Shown piece after piece: positions 17,243 through 28,268 of a stretch of DNA of 64,000 bases; the stretch's first letter is position 1; every line of letters starts with the position of its first letter. The notes beneath the pieces are model-generated. The model had not been told where the DNA came from and searched no databases. It saw only the letters and a program-made list of their open reading frames with translations. The position numbers and the translations under genes were made by a program. The stretch is from assembly GCF_016861845.1 (NCBI RefSeq), contig NZ_BOLV01000009.1:1-64000 (forward strand), read 5' to 3'. Source of the DNA: Lacticaseibacillus suilingensis (lineage in GTDB: Bacteria; Bacillota; Bacilli; Lactobacillales; Lactobacillaceae).

Positions 17243-17279
17243 AAAAAAAACAACCCGCCAGGCCTCGGCCTAGCGGGTT
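17243..17279 (-). terminator. Terminator of the pyrimidine operon
   Basis: On the minus strand a 12-bp stem (AACCCGCTAGGC with its partner, tip GAGG) is followed by T-T-G and eight T, immediately after pyrE. Confidence 0.9.
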
Positions 17280-17287
17280 AATGTGTT

Positions 17288-17920
17288 TTAAGCCTGCCAG
17301 TGGGTCGGATCGGCCCGAAAGGCTTGCAGAAGGGCCAATTCCTGGTCGTTGATCTGGTCTAAGTGTTTGGCGGTCTCAATCAACGCCGAGTAGTTGGTCA
17401 ACGGCGCAAACGGAATTTTCGCGGCGGCGAAGTTGGTGGTGCTGGCTTCGAGTTGATAGCTGAAAATCGCCGCTACCCCAATAACATCGGCGCCTTCGCG
17501 CTTGGCAGCTGCAGCGGCTTTCAAAACCGAGCCGCCAGTACTCAGCAAGTCATCAATCAGAACCATTTTGGCCCCAGCTGGCAGCCGACCTTCGATTTGC
17601 CGCCCCTGCCCGTGATCCTTGGGTTTGCTCCGAACATAGACCATTGGCAGATTCAGACGGTCAGCCACCAGCGCCGCATGCGGAATGCCAGCGGTGGCCA
17701 CCCCACCAATCACTGCCACTTCAGGAAATTGGGTCTTGATCAAGGCAGCGAGGCCATCAGCAATGCGCGTGCGGACTGCTGGGTAACTGATGGTCAGGCG
17801 GTTGTCCGTGTAAATCGGACTGTGGATGCCGCTCGCCCAAGTAAAAGGCTCATTCGGGCGCAAGGTCACCGCTCCGATGGTTAACAGGTCTTGGGCAATG
17901 ATGGTTTCGATTTCAGTCAT
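17288..17920 (-). CDS. pyrE: Orotate phosphoribosyltransferase
   Basis: A 210-residue enzyme that joins orotate and PRPP to make OMP. The PRPP-binding motif is VLIDDLLSTGGS near residue 120, and the hood loop region includes VRSKPKDHGQGRQIEG near residue 96. Its ATG overlaps the pyrF stop by four bases (ATGA) with GGAG inside pyrF, so it is translationally coupled. It is the last gene of the pyr operon and is followed directly by the operon terminator. Confidence 0.95.
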   Translation of the reverse strand: MTEIETIIAQDLLTIGAVTLRPNEPFTWASGIHSPIYTDNRLTISYPAVRTRIADGLAALIKTQFPEVAVIGGVATAGIPHAALVADRLNLPMVYVRSKPKDHGQGRQIEGRLPAGAKMVLIDDLLSTGGSVLKAAAAAKREGADVIGVAAIFSYQLEASTTNFAAAKIPFAPLTNYSALIETAKHLDQINDQELALLQAFRADPTHWQA

Positions 17921-18633
17921 TGATGATCGCTCCATTCTGCTTTGATTTGCTGGTACGCCGCGATTGGATCACTTGCCTGGGTAATCGGTCGGCCCACGAC
18001 AATCCCAGAGCTACCCAATTCATGGGCCTGCTTTGGCGTCACCACCCGCTTCTGGTCGCCAAGCGCAGTGTGCGCTGGGCGAATGCCAGGGGTGATGATG
18101 AGAAAATCAGAGGCCGTCACCGCTCTGATTAACGGGACCTCCTGAGCGCTGGCGACCACCCCATCAACCCCGGCTGCCTGCGCCACCGCTGCCAAGTGCT
18201 GCACAGCTTGCGGTAGCGGCGTGGTGATTGATAGTTCCGTGCGCAGCATGGCGGGCGTACTCGACGTTAAATGGGTGATAGCAAGTAGCTTAGGGGCCTG
18301 AACGTTGGCGTCAGCCGCGCCGGCTAGCAACCCGGCTTTGGCAGCTTCGAGCATCGCACTGCCGCCGACCGCGTGCACCGTCGTCAGCTGAATACCTAAC
18401 CGCCCGAGCTGGTAAGCCGCTTTCTCGACCGTGTGCGGAATGTCGTGTAATTTCAGGTCCAAAAAGATGTTCACTGGCCGCTGCATTCGCAGCTTTTTGA
18501 TGACTGCCGGCCCTTCACGGTAGAACAGCTCCATCCCCACCTTCACAAACAACGGCGTGGTCGGGTCAAACTGGGCTAGGAAAGCTTGAGTGGTCTCAAG
18601 ATCTTCGAAATCTAAAGCAATGATGGGATCCAT
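17917..18633 (-). CDS. pyrF: Orotidine 5'-phosphate decarboxylase
   Basis: A 238-residue TIM-barrel enzyme that converts OMP to UMP. The catalytic Lys-Asp array is in LDLKLHDIPHTV near residue 60, IALDFEDLE is at the N-terminus, and ITPGIRPAHTALGDQKRV carries the phosphate-binding loop. AAGGAGG precedes the ATG. In many relatives pyrD sits immediately upstream; here 261 non-coding, structured bases separate it from carB instead. Confidence 0.95.
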   Translation of the reverse strand: MDPIIALDFEDLETTQAFLAQFDPTTPLFVKVGMELFYREGPAVIKKLRMQRPVNIFLDLKLHDIPHTVEKAAYQLGRLGIQLTTVHAVGGSAMLEAAKAGLLAGAADANVQAPKLLAITHLTSSTPAMLRTELSITTPLPQAVQHLAAVAQAAGVDGVVASAQEVPLIRAVTASDFLIITPGIRPAHTALGDQKRVVTPKQAHELGSSGIVVGRPITQASDPIAAYQQIKAEWSDHQ

Positions 18634-18714
18634 GGTTCCTCCTTGAAAGCAACGTGTTGAAAATGAATGGTTGCGCTGGCAATACGTCTACCCCTCCGGC
18701 TAAAAGCGGCCTCG

Positions 18715-18897
18715 CTTCGCAGCCTACAGTTGCGCTACGTGGGACAACGGCTGAGTGTCCTGATCAGCCTGTAGCACAAAGCGCGTACAGGCTGACATGC
18801 GGCAGCAGCTACGCCTGGTGCCTCGCCAGCAAAAGACGCTGGCAATGCGCCAGGCTAGGCTACTCGTCGGCCTAAGCCCGCCAACCTTCGCAGCCTA
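18715..18897. repeat. Palindrome-rich intercistronic element flanked by 12-bp direct repeats
   Basis: The 261 bases between pyrF and carB hold no gene. CTTCGCAGCCTA occurs at 18715-18726 and again at 18886-18897, the second copy running through the carB stop codon. Between them are a perfect 10-bp inverted repeat (TCAGCCTGTA at 18764-18773 with TACAGGCTGA at 18786-18795) and a two-tier hairpin (GCCTGG 18813-18818 with CCAGGC 18850-18855; GCCAGC 18825-18830 with GCTGGC 18838-18843). It could be a MITE-like or intergenic repeat, an mRNA-stability element, or the scar of a lost gene. Confidence 0.5.
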
Positions 18898-21800
18898 TAA
18901 TGCTTGCGTGGTGAAGGCTCTGGATTCGAGCACTCTGACAATCGCGCTGGCGGTGTCGAGGCTGGTCATGAGTGGGACGCCGTGCATGATGGCGGCTTGG
19001 CGGATGCGGTAGCCGTCGCTGGTGGTGGCTTTGTCTTGGCTGGTGGTATTGATGACCACTTGCAGCTTATGATCGGCGATGGCGTCTAGGATGGCGTCTT
19101 CCCCGCTTTCGCCCAGTTTGGTAATGACCGAGGCGCGGACGCCAGCCTCCTTCAGCGCTTGCGCCGTGCCGGCGGTGGCGACGATTTGGTAACCGACTTC
19201 GCGGAAGCGTTTGGCCAAGGCGACGGCTTCCGGCTTGTCGGCGTCGGCAACAGTGAAGAGCGCCGTGCCAAAGGCTGGCAGATGGGTGTGGCTGGCCTCA
19301 AAGGCTTTGTACAAGGCCTTTTCGACGGTGGTGTCAGAACCCATGACTTCGCCGGTGGATTTCATTTCCGGTCCCAGCATGCTATCGACATCATTGAGTT
19401 TGCTGAAGCTGAACACTGGCGCTTTGACATGCACGCCTGGTCGATTCGGCAAGACGCCGGTGGTGAAGCCGAGGTCCTTGAGGCGTAGGCCCAAAATGGC
19501 TTGAGTGGCGACTTGCGCCATCGCCACGCCGGTGACCTTACTCAAAAATGGAACAGTGCGGCTGGCCCGTGGGTTGACTTCGATGACATAAACCGTGCCT
19601 TCATGCACGATGAACTGGATATTCATGATGCCAATGCAGTGCAAGGCATGGGCGAGTTTGATCGTCGCTTCTTCGATTTGACGGCAAATGTCTTCGCTGA
19701 AGTCTTGCGGCGGATAAACGGCCATCGAGTCGCCGCTATGCACACCCGCACGCTCAATATGTTCCATGATGCCGGGGATGACCACGGTTTCGCCATCGGT
19801 GATGGCATCGACTTCACATTCGGTCCCCACCAGGTATTGGTCAATCAGCACCGGATGGTCGTTAGAAACCGACACCGCGCGGTCGATGTAATCGGCCAAT
19901 TCTGCGGAAGAGTGCACGATTTCCATGGCCCGGCCGCCTAGCACGTAGCTGGGCCGAACGAGCACGGGATACCCGATTTTCTCGCCAATGGCAATGGCTT
20001 CGTCCTTAGCGGTGGCGGTGTCACCGACGGGTTGCGGGATGCCGAGCTTGGTGATGATTTCATCAAAACGGTCCCGGTCTTCGGCGGCATCAAGATCTTC
20101 CAGGCTGGTGCCGAGGATTTTGACCCCGTGCGCCGCTAGCGGGGCCGCCAAGTTAATGGCGGTTTGGCCGCCGAACTGCACGATAACGCCTTTGGGTTGC
20201 TCCAGGTCGATGACATTCAGGACGTCCTCAATCGTGAGCGGTTCAAAGTACAGCTTGTCGGAAATCGAAAAGTCCGTGGAGACCGTTTCCGGGTTGGAGT
20301 TCATGATAATGGCTTCGTAACCCGCTTTTTGAATGGCTTTCACGCTGTGCACGGTGGCGTAGTCGAATTCCACCCCTTGCCCAATGCGAATGGGGCCGGA
20401 GCCTAAGACCAGCACGCTTTCGCGCTCATCGCGGTGGCTTTCATTCTCCTGCTCGTAGGTACTGTAGAAATACGGCGTGCTGGAGGCAAATTCACCGGCG
20501 CAGGTATCGACCATTTTGTAGACAGGGATCAGCCCCAGGGCGCGGCGGTGGTCGCGAATGGTGTCCATCGTGGTGTGCCAGAGGCTGGCGATTTCTTCGT
20601 CGGCAAACCCGTTGCGCTTGGCGACGGCGAGCAGGTCATCGTCATTGGGTTGTGCTTTAAGCTGATCTTCTAGTTCAACAATGTGCTTGAGCTTATCCAG
20701 GAAGAACAAGTTGATGCTGGAGAGTTCATGCAGTTCTTGAATGGTGAAATGCCGGCGAATGGCTTCGGCGAGGTAGAACAGGCGCATATCATTTGGGGTG
20801 ACAATTTTGGCGGTTAAGGCTTCGTCGCTCATCTTCGCCGCTTCCGGCAGGCACAGGTGCACCGCCCCTACTTCAAGGCCGCGCACGGCTTTGAGCAAGG
20901 ATTCTTCAATCGTGCGCCCAATGGCCATCACTTCACCGGTGGCTTTCATCTGCGTGCCCAGCGTGCGGTCGCCGTTTTCGAATTTATCAAACGGGAACCG
21001 GGGAATTTTGGCGACGACGTAATCCAGCATCGGTTCGAATTCAGCAAAGGTCGCGTCGGTGATTGGGTTTTTGATTTCATCCAAGGTCAACCCTACCGCG
21101 ATTTTCGCTGCCATTTTGGCAATTGGGTAACCGGTGGCTTTGGAAGCCAAGGCTGAAGAGCGCGACACCCGCGGGTTCACTTCAATCACGTAGTAGTTAA
21201 ATGAATTAGGGTCCAAGGCCAGCTGCACGTTGCAGCCGCCTTCGATTTTCAAGGCGCGAATGATTTTCAGCGAGGCATCCCGCAGCATCTGTACTTCCTT
21301 GTCGGTTAAGGTTTGCACTGGGGCAAACACCACTGAGTCACCGGTGTGCACGCCAACCGGGTCGAAGTTTTCCATGTTGCAGACGACGATGGCATTATCG
21401 GCGGCGTCGCGCATCACTTCAAACTCGATTTCCTTGTAGCCGGCAATCGAGCGTTCCACCAAGACTTGGGTGACCGGGCTGAGCGCCAGACCGTTTTCGG
21501 TGATGTCGCGCAATTCGGTTTCATTTTTGGCAATGCCGCCACCGGTGCCGCCCATGGTGAAGGCGGGCCTAATGATGACCGGATAGCCGATAGTTTCAGT
21601 GAAAGCTTTAGCTTCTTCAAAGGTATGGGCAATCGCGGATTCAGGAATTGGCTGGTCCAGTTTTTGCATCAGATTTTTGAATAACTCGCGGTCTTCCGCC
21701 TGGTCGATCGCCGACAGCTTGGTGCCAAGCAGCTCGATGTTGAGTTCATCTAAGATGCCTGAATTGGCCAGCTCCATGGCCAGGTTCAAGCCGATTTGAC

Positions 21801-22074
21801 CGCCAATCGTTGGCAAAATCGCATCAGGCAGTTCCTTGCGCAGGATTTGGCTGACAAATTCTGACGTCAGCGGTTCGATGTAGACTTTATCGGCGATTTC
21901 TTTGTCAGTCATGATGGTGGCTGGATTGGAGTTCACCAGCACCACTTCATAGCCTTCTTCCCGCAGTGCCAGGCAGGCCTGGGTACCGGAATAGTCGAAT
22001 TCGGCGGCTTGACCGATGATGATTGGGCCGCTACCGATGACTAGGATTTTGTGAATATCGTCGCGTTTAGGCAT
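18895..22074 (-). CDS. carB: Carbamoyl-phosphate synthase large subunit
   Basis: A 1059-residue protein of full family length. It has two ATP-grasp halves with the repeated start ([22 protein letters not shown] and a second copy near residue 553, [19 protein letters not shown]), and a C-terminal MGS-like allosteric domain from about residue 930 ([10 protein letters not shown]). With CarA it makes carbamoyl phosphate from glutamine, bicarbonate and ATP. The start overlaps the carA stop by eight bases (ATGCCTAA). Its position in the pyr operon marks it as the pyrimidine-directed enzyme. Confidence 0.96.
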   Translation of the reverse strand: MPKRDDIHKILVIGSGPIIIGQAAEFDYSGTQACLALREEGYEVVLVNSNPATIMTDKEIADKVYIEPLTSEFVSQILRKELPDAILPTIGGQIGLNLAMELANSGILDELNIELLGTKLSAIDQAEDRELFKNLMQKLDQPIPESAIAHTFEEAKAFTETIGYPVIIRPAFTMGGTGGGIAKNETELRDITENGLALSPVTQVLVERSIAGYKEIEFEVMRDAADNAIVVCNMENFDPVGVHTGDSVVFAPVQTLTDKEVQMLRDASLKIIRALKIEGGCNVQLALDPNSFNYYVIEVNPRVSRSSALASKATGYPIAKMAAKIAVGLTLDEIKNPITDATFAEFEPMLDYVVAKIPRFPFDKFENGDRTLGTQMKATGEVMAIGRTIEESLLKAVRGLEVGAVHLCLPEAAKMSDEALTAKIVTPNDMRLFYLAEAIRRHFTIQELHELSSINLFFLDKLKHIVELEDQLKAQPNDDDLLAVAKRNGFADEEIASLWHTTMDTIRDHRRALGLIPVYKMVDTCAGEFASSTPYFYSTYEQENESHRDERESVLVLGSGPIRIGQGVEFDYATVHSVKAIQKAGYEAIIMNSNPETVSTDFSISDKLYFEPLTIEDVLNVIDLEQPKGVIVQFGGQTAINLAAPLAAHGVKILGTSLEDLDAAEDRDRFDEIITKLGIPQPVGDTATAKDEAIAIGEKIGYPVLVRPSYVLGGRAMEIVHSSAELADYIDRAVSVSNDHPVLIDQYLVGTECEVDAITDGETVVIPGIMEHIERAGVHSGDSMAVYPPQDFSEDICRQIEEATIKLAHALHCIGIMNIQFIVHEGTVYVIEVNPRASRTVPFLSKVTGVAMAQVATQAILGLRLKDLGFTTGVLPNRPGVHVKAPVFSFSKLNDVDSMLGPEMKSTGEVMGSDTTVEKALYKAFEASHTHLPAFGTALFTVADADKPEAVALAKRFREVGYQIVATAGTAQALKEAGVRASVITKLGESGEDAILDAIADHKLQVVINTTSQDKATTSDGYRIRQAAIMHGVPLMTSLDTASAIVRVLESRAFTTQAL

Positions 22075-23155
22075 GAGCTACTCCTTTACTGGCCGAAAAG
22101 GCATCCATCATTTCCATAAACTCATCAAACAAATGGTCGGCGTCATGAGGCCCAGGCGCCGCATCTGGATGGAACTGCACCGAAAAGGCTGGATACAGCC
22201 GGTGGCGCAGGCCTTCGACCGTGTGATCGTTGATTTCTTCATGGGTCACAAGCAGTTGATCCGGGTCGATGCTGGCAGGATCGACGGCATAGCCATGGTT
22301 CTGGCTGGTGAAGTCGATGCGGCCGGTAGCAATTTCCCGCACCGGATGGTTGAAGCCGCGGTGGCCGTACTTCATTTTGAAGGTGTCGGCGCCATTGGCT
22401 AAAGCGAACAGCTGATGGCCGAGGCAAATGCCAAACATTGGGATGTGCCCTTCCACCCCTCTGATCATGTCAAGGGCGAAAGGCACGTCTTTCGGATCGC
22501 CAGGGCCGTTCGTCAGCATGACCCCATCAGGATTCAGGGTTAAGATCTCGGCCGCCGTAGTGGTTGGCGGCATAATGGTGATGTTGCACTGGCGCTTGGC
22601 GAGCTCGCGCAGAATGCTATGCTTGAGGCCAAAGTCCACCACCACAATGTTCTTGCCGGTGCCTGGGGCTGGATAAGCCTGGGTGGTCGCCACCTGCTGC
22701 ACCTGGTTTTTCGGCAGCACCAAGGCGCGCAATTGGTCGAAGGCGTGATCATCGGCCGCGTCGACGATGCTGGCTTTCATCGTCCCGGCTTCCCGCAGCC
22801 GCTTGGTTAAGGCCCGAGTGTCAATGCCAGAGATGCCGGGGATGTGCTTGCGCTTCAGGAATTCATCCAACGTCATTTGGGCGCGCCAGTTGCCGACCAC
22901 GCGGGCGGTTTCGCGTACCACCACGCCTTTGGTTGTGGGGTTGATGCTTTCGTAATCATCCCGGTTGATGCCGGCGTTACCAATCAACGGATACGTAAAG
23001 GCAATGATTTGGCCGTTGTAACTTTGGTCGGTGATGGTTTCCTGATAGCCGCTCATGCCGGTGTTAAAGACGATTTCGCCAGTGGTGACGGTTTCGGCGC
23101 CAAAGCCTTCCCCTTCAAACACACTGCCGTCTTCCAAAATCAGATAGCGTTTCAA
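22067..23155 (-). CDS. carA: Carbamoyl-phosphate synthase small subunit
   Basis: A 362-residue glutaminase subunit. The N-terminal CPSase domain begins [17 protein letters not shown], and the C-terminal class I amidotransferase domain has the nucleophile in [14 protein letters not shown] and the histidine in [13 protein letters not shown]. The usual triad glutamate (FHPE) is aspartate here (Asp331). It begins at a TTG that overlaps the pyrC stop as TTGA, with GGAGGAG four bases upstream. It supplies ammonia to CarB. Confidence 0.94.
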   Translation of the reverse strand: MKRYLILEDGSVFEGEGFGAETVTTGEIVFNTGMSGYQETITDQSYNGQIIAFTYPLIGNAGINRDDYESINPTTKGVVVRETARVVGNWRAQMTLDEFLKRKHIPGISGIDTRALTKRLREAGTMKASIVDAADDHAFDQLRALVLPKNQVQQVATTQAYPAPGTGKNIVVVDFGLKHSILRELAKRQCNITIMPPTTTAAEILTLNPDGVMLTNGPGDPKDVPFALDMIRGVEGHIPMFGICLGHQLFALANGADTFKMKYGHRGFNHPVREIATGRIDFTSQNHGYAVDPASIDPDQLLVTHEEINDHTVEGLRHRLYPAFSVQFHPDAAPGPHDADHLFDEFMEMMDAFSASKGVAHA

Positions 23156-24429
23156 AGCTTCTCCTCCTCATAGGCAATCTCGCCGCCAGCAATCGTCGTC
23201 ATCACCTTGCCAAATACCTGGCGCCCGATGAACGGACTGTTCTTGCCTTTGGAGTACCAAGTGTTGGCGTCAATGGTGAACGGCGTGTCCAGATCCACCA
23301 ACGTCAGATCCGCTGGCTGACCGATGCCAATGGTGCCGGCATCAAGCCCAAACGCGTTGGCAGGGTTGGTGCTCATCCAGTTCAGCAGCTGATTCAGCGT
23401 GAACTTGCCGCTGCGCACGAAGCTGGTGTAGAGCAGGCTGAAGGCTGTTTCGCTGCCCACAATCCCAAAGGCGGCGGACTTGAAATCGCCAGCCTTGTCC
23501 TCCGCCGTGTGCGGCGCGTGGTCGGTGGCAATCATATCCAACGTGCCATCCGCCAGGCCTTCGATCAACGCCAGCCGATCCATTTCGGCCCGCAGCGGCG
23601 GGTTCATTTTGTAATTCGGATCGTTGGCCGGAATGTGTTCGTAATCCAGCAACAAATGATGTGGCGTGACCTCGGCCGTCACATGCACCCCGCGCGCTTT
23701 GGCATCGCGGATCAACTCAACGCTTTGCTTGGTGGAGACATGGCAGGCGTGATAATGCACGCCGGTGGCCTCCGCCAAAGTCAAGTCGCGGGCCAACTGG
23801 GCAGATTCGCTGACGTGATTAATGCCAGGCAGGTTAAAGGCCTGGGCCTTGGAGCCGGTGCTAATCACCCCACCGGCCATCAAGCCGTTGTCTTCAATGT
23901 GGGCCACAATCGGGGCGTTGACCGCGGCGGCGCCTTGCATGGCGTGATACATGGTGGCGGCATCTTGAATGCCCACCCCATCATTGGAGAAACCCAGCGC
24001 CCCGGCGGCCTTCATGGCGGCATAATCGGTCAGCTCATTGGAATGCAGCCCGCTAGTAATCGCGGCAAACTGCTCAACATGGATCTTGGCATCGCTGTGA
24101 TTTTTAGCGACCAAGCGCTTTAAATCCGCCACGTTATCTGGCACGGGGTTGAGATTTGGCATTGCCACCACCGTGGTAAAGCCGCCATGCGCTGCGGCGG
24201 CAGCGCCGGTTTTAATGGTTTCTTTTTGCTCAAAGCCAGGTTCGCGAAAGTGGACGTGCACATCGACTAAGCCGGGGATGACTGCCTTGCCTGCCGCATC
24301 AATAATGGTGGCCTCAGCAGGGGCGAATAGATGGCGGCCGAGCGCCGTGACCTTGCCCTCTTCAATCAGGATGTCGCCGGTGAAGGCTTGCGGTCCTTTG
24401 ACCGCGGCGTTTTTAATCAGAATATTCAT
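23152..24429 (-). CDS. pyrC: Dihydroorotase
   Basis: A 425-residue class I dihydroorotase that cyclises carbamoyl aspartate. The metal-binding [10 protein letters not shown] lies near residue 58, further histidines are in [11 protein letters not shown] and HYHACHVST, and the catalytic aspartate is in [10 protein letters not shown] near residue 300. ATG 24429 follows GAGGAGG; an in-frame extension has no signal. Fourteen bases separate it from pyrB, and its stop overlaps the carA TTG start. Confidence 0.95.
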   Translation of the reverse strand: MNILIKNAAVKGPQAFTGDILIEEGKVTALGRHLFAPAEATIIDAAGKAVIPGLVDVHVHFREPGFEQKETIKTGAAAAAHGGFTTVVAMPNLNPVPDNVADLKRLVAKNHSDAKIHVEQFAAITSGLHSNELTDYAAMKAAGALGFSNDGVGIQDAATMYHAMQGAAAVNAPIVAHIEDNGLMAGGVISTGSKAQAFNLPGINHVSESAQLARDLTLAEATGVHYHACHVSTKQSVELIRDAKARGVHVTAEVTPHHLLLDYEHIPANDPNYKMNPPLRAEMDRLALIEGLADGTLDMIATDHAPHTAEDKAGDFKSAAFGIVGSETAFSLLYTSFVRSGKFTLNQLLNWMSTNPANAFGLDAGTIGIGQPADLTLVDLDTPFTIDANTWYSKGKNSPFIGRQVFGKVMTTIAGGEIAYEEEKL

Positions 24430-24443
24430 GGTTGCCTCCTCAG

Positions 24444-25349
24444 CTAATGGGGTTGGCACACGGCCTCAAGCATGGCCATGCGCATAAACACGCCGTTGTG
24501 CATCTGTTTGAAGATCCGCGAGCGACTGGCTTCGACCAAATCACTTTGGATTTCCACCCCGCGGTTGACCGGGGCGGGATGCATGATGATGGCAGTGGGT
24601 TTCATGCTATCGTAAATGGCTTGGGTAACCCCAAAGCGTTCATGGTAAGTTTCAGCGGAGAATTCGCTGCGCTCGTTGGCGCTGAGGCGTTCGAGTTGCA
24701 CCCGCAGGAGCATCAGCACATCGACTTCCTTAGCCAGTTCCGCCAGCGGGACATATGGCCCGTATTCGGAAAAATCAGCGTTGTACCAAGCCCGCGGCCC
24801 AGAGAAGCTCACCTGCGCCCCCAGCTGTGTCAGCATGGCCATATCGCTGCGGGCGACGCGCGAGTGCGCTAAATCACCAACAATGCCGACTTTCAGGCCT
24901 TTGAAATGACCGAATTCTTCTTTAATCGTCATTAGATCCAGCATCATTTGGGAAGGATGCTGACCGGCCCCGTCGCCGGCATTCACGATGTGCAGCGGGA
25001 TGTGGTCTGCGATGAGTGGTTCGTAGTAGTTGTCCTCCGGATGCCGAATCACAGCCACTTGCACTCCGATAGCGGCCAGCGTGCGCAATGTGTCGCCTAA
25101 GGTTTCGCCTTTGGTGGTGGAGCTTTGACTGGGGTTGAACGGTAGCACCGTCATGCCTAGTTTACGTTCGGCCATTTCAAAGCTGGTGTGCGTGCGGGTG
25201 CTATTTTCAAAGAATAAGTTGGCCGCGTAGTATGGCAAGTCAAGTTGCGGCTTGGCGCCAGCCTTAAAGGCTTCGGCGCGGGCAATTAAACTTTCAGCAA
25301 AGTCTGGATCGACTTGCGTTTCTGAGACAAAATGCTCAATGCTTTTCAA
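24444..25349 (-). CDS. pyrB: Aspartate carbamoyltransferase
   Basis: A 301-residue catalytic chain that joins carbamoyl phosphate and aspartate. [10 protein letters not shown] near residue 48 binds carbamoyl phosphate, and HPSQMMLDL with [11 protein letters not shown] are typical. The best start is TTG at 25349, eight bases after GGAGGA and overlapping the pyrP end by 14 bases. An ATG at 25367 overlaps the ribosome binding site and would give an unusual leader. No regulatory chain gene (pyrI) is present, as expected for Gram-positive enzymes. Confidence 0.93.
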   Translation of the reverse strand: MKSIEHFVSETQVDPDFAESLIARAEAFKAGAKPQLDLPYYAANLFFENSTRTHTSFEMAERKLGMTVLPFNPSQSSTTKGETLGDTLRTLAAIGVQVAVIRHPEDNYYEPLIADHIPLHIVNAGDGAGQHPSQMMLDLMTIKEEFGHFKGLKVGIVGDLAHSRVARSDMAMLTQLGAQVSFSGPRAWYNADFSEYGPYVPLAELAKEVDVLMLLRVQLERLSANERSEFSAETYHERFGVTQAIYDSMKPTAIIMHPAPVNRGVEIQSDLVEASRSRIFKQMHNGVFMRMAMLEAVCQPH

Positions 25350-26643
25350 TTGCCGGTTCCTCCTCATTTGCTGCACGTTGTGGCAGCACAAAGTTCAGGA
25401 AAATGCCAATCACGGTGGCTAAGGCGATGCCGCTGAACATGAAGCTGCCCAGTTGCAAGGTGGTGCCGCCAATCCCAATGACCAAAATGGTCGAACCAAT
25501 CATCAAGTTACGCTTCAGGCCGAAATCAATTTTGTTATCAATCAGCACCTTGAGCCCGTTAGAAGCAATGACCCCGAATAACAGGAAGGAAATCCCGCCG
25601 ATGACCGGACTGGGAATGGTGCGAATGAGCGCGGACAGCTTACCGATAAAGGCGAAGAGCACCGCGAACCCGGCAGCCCCGCCGATCACCCATACGCTGT
25701 GGACCTTGGTCATCGCCATGACGCCGATGTTTTCCCCGTAGGAAGTCACCGGCGGGCCGCCGACGAAGCCGGCAATAATGGAAGCCGTCCCGTCCCCAGC
25801 CAAGGTGTGATTCAGCCCAGGATCTTTGAAGAAGTTGCGGTGCGTCATTTCATCGAGCACCATAATGTGGCCCATGTGCTCAGTCATGGTGACGAAGGCA
25901 ATTGGTGCCATGCTTAAAATGGCGTCTAAGTATAAGTGCGGCTGGTAGGTCAAAAATGGGATTTGGAAGGCTGGCAGTGAGAACCATTTGGCCTGCATCA
26001 CCGGCGTAAAGTCGACAATCCCCATCAACAGCGCCAAGATGTAGCCAGTAATCAGGCCCAGCAAAATGGGCAACAAGCTGATGAATTTCTTTAAGTACAT
26101 GTTGTAAATGATGGTTGCCGCCAACGTGGCAATCGCAACGATAAAGTAGCGGATATCATACACACTCTTGGTGGCAGAAATGGAGCGCATCGTGGCGTCA
26201 GTCGCCGCGGTGCCGGCTAAGCTCAGCCCAATGACCATGACAATCGGCCCCACCACAATGGGCGGCAAGGCTTTGTCGATCCAAGCCGACCCGGCAAAGT
26301 TTACAATCAAAGCCACCACCAGGTAAACGCAGCCCACCGCGATGGTGCCTTGGGCAATGGCCGGGTAACCGGCGCCTTTCATCAAAGCCTGCATCACCAC
26401 GATGAAGGAGAAACTTGAACCCATGTAAGCGGGAATTTTACCGCGGGTGATGAGGATGTATAAAAGCGTCCCGACCCCGCTGGAGAACAAGGCAATGCTG
26501 GGATCCAGGCCAACCAGAATGGGGACTAGGACGGTGGAGCCGAACATCGCGAACAAGTGCTGAATGGATAAACCCAGCCATTGGCCGAACTTGGGTTTAT
26601 CGTGGATATCTAAAATCGCGTCATCATCATGATATGCTTTCAT
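25336..26643 (-). CDS. pyrP: Uracil permease (NCS2 / NAT family)
   Basis: A 435-residue integral membrane transporter with about 12-14 hydrophobic helices. NCS2 signatures include [18 protein letters not shown] near the start, [12 protein letters not shown] near residue 256 and [16 protein letters not shown] around residue 292. It imports uracil using the proton gradient. The ATG follows the pyrR stop by one base, with GGAGG inside pyrR. Its place in the PyrR-controlled operon supports uracil rather than xanthine as substrate. Confidence 0.93.
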   Translation of the reverse strand: MKAYHDDDAILDIHDKPKFGQWLGLSIQHLFAMFGSTVLVPILVGLDPSIALFSSGVGTLLYILITRGKIPAYMGSSFSFIVVMQALMKGAGYPAIAQGTIAVGCVYLVVALIVNFAGSAWIDKALPPIVVGPIVMVIGLSLAGTAATDATMRSISATKSVYDIRYFIVAIATLAATIIYNMYLKKFISLLPILLGLITGYILALLMGIVDFTPVMQAKWFSLPAFQIPFLTYQPHLYLDAILSMAPIAFVTMTEHMGHIMVLDEMTHRNFFKDPGLNHTLAGDGTASIIAGFVGGPPVTSYGENIGVMAMTKVHSVWVIGGAAGFAVLFAFIGKLSALIRTIPSPVIGGISFLLFGVIASNGLKVLIDNKIDFGLKRNLMIGSTILVIGIGGTTLQLGSFMFSGIALATVIGIFLNFVLPQRAANEEEPAIEKH

Positions 26644-26644
26644 G

Positions 26645-27205
<561 letters not shown>

Positions 27206-27215
27206 TCATCTGACC

Positions 27216-27340
27216 AAAAAAGCCGCCTCCTATATCCAGTTTGGGTATAGAAGGCGGCCTATGCGAACCTATCGTCTGCCGCAGCAGACACGTGACCTTC
27301 CAAGCCTCTCTGGACTTAGTTAAAGGTGCTCTTATTAAGT
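27216..27340 (-). promoter_or_regulatory. PyrR-dependent transcription attenuator in the pyr leader
   Basis: On the minus strand, AGTCCAGAGAGGCT (27303-27316) matches the PyrR-binding anti-antiterminator consensus. Downstream, a terminator stem (GCCGCCT...AGGCGGC, outer pair 27222-27228 with 27252-27258, extended by TATA pairing) is followed by six T (27216-27221). High UMP with PyrR would favour the terminator and shut off the operon. Only one attenuator is seen, upstream of pyrR. Confidence 0.9.
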
Positions 27341-27347
27341 TACCGTT

Positions 27348-27376
27348 AGTCTAGCGAACCCGCCGCGTCTTGTCAA
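27348..27376 (-). promoter_or_regulatory. pyr operon promoter inside the end of rluD
   Basis: On the minus strand TTGACA (27371-27376), 17 bases, TAGACT (27348-27353). Both elements lie at or within the last codons of rluD. Confidence 0.75.
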
Positions 27377-28268
27377 TGCCTGCCCGCAAATCCGCCAAAG
27401 TTTCTTGAAACAGCGCCGGCGGTTCGGCGGTGAAGGTCAGGTGCTCGCCTGACGTTGGGTGCTCAAAGCCCAGCAGCCGTGCATGCAGGAACTGACCGGC
27501 GTTGGGTAAGGTCACCCGCGGGCCATATAGCGGATCGCCGGCCAAAGGATGATGCAACGCCGCCATGTGGACCCGAATTTGATGGGTGCGGCCGGTTTCC
27601 AGGACACATTTGACCAAGGCGTAATGGTCGAATTGTTCCAGTACCGTGTAATGTGTCACTGCATGGCGCCCGCCTTCGACAATGGCTTGGCGCTTGCGAT
27701 CTTTCGGATCCCGCGCGAGCGGGGCATCCACCGTGCCACTGGCCGCCTTGAAGCGGCCATGCACAATCGCCCAGTATTCACGCTGGGTGGTTTTGGCTTT
27801 AAGCTGGGCGGATAAGCTCAGCATGGCAGTTTGCGTTTTGGCGACCATTAAGAGCCCGCTGGTATCCTTGTCGATGCGATGCACAATCCCTGGCCGCAGC
27901 ACATCATTGATGCCGGCAAACGTGGTATGCGCCAGCAAGCCGTTGACCAACGTGCCATCAGGATGCCCCGGCGCTGGATGCACCACCATGCCCTGGGGTT
28001 TGTTGACGACAATCACCTGGTCATCTTCGTACACAATATCCAGTGGCATCGGTTCCGGTTTGGCTTCCAGTGGCGTAGGCGCTGGCGGATCAAGGCGGAT
28101 CTGGTCACCGAATTGAACTTTTTCCTTGCCTTTGGCAGCCTGGCCATTAAGCTGAACCAGACCCGCCGCGAGCCATTTTTGCACTTGCGAGCGGGTAAAA
28201 TCCGGATATTGGTCGGCAATCACCTTATCCAGCCGGCCGCTTTGGGTGCTGATTGTGAAGGCTAACGT
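27351..28268 (-). CDS. rluD: RluA/RluD-family 23S rRNA pseudouridine synthase
   Basis: A pseudouridine synthase with an N-terminal S4 RNA-binding domain (GRLDKVIADQYPDFTRSQV) and the catalytic domain with the active Asp in HRIDKDTSGLLMVAK. No ATG, GTG or TTG exists in frame early enough to include the complete S4 domain; the first is a GTG at 28223 that cuts into it. The annotated start is an ACG at 28268, placed eight bases after AAAGGAG and overlapping the lspA end, where relatives would be expected to begin. It may be a non-standard start, a mutation or a sequencing error. The function is otherwise well supported. Confidence 0.82.
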   Translation of the reverse strand, partial: TLAFTISTQSGRLDKVIADQYPDFTRSQVQKWLAAGLVQLNGQAAKGKEKVQFGDQIRLDPPAPTPLEAKPEPMPLDIVYEDDQVIVVNKPQGMVVHPAPGHPDGTLVNGLLAHTTFAGINDVLRPGIVHRIDKDTSGLLMVAKTQTAMLSLSAQLKAKTTQREYWAIVHGRFKAASGTVDAPLARDPKDRKRQAIVEGGRHAVTHYTVLEQFDHYALVKCVLETGRTHQIRVHMAALHHPLAGDPLYGPRVTLPNAGQFLHARLLGFEHPTSGEHLTFTAEPPALFQETLADLRAGIDKTRRVR

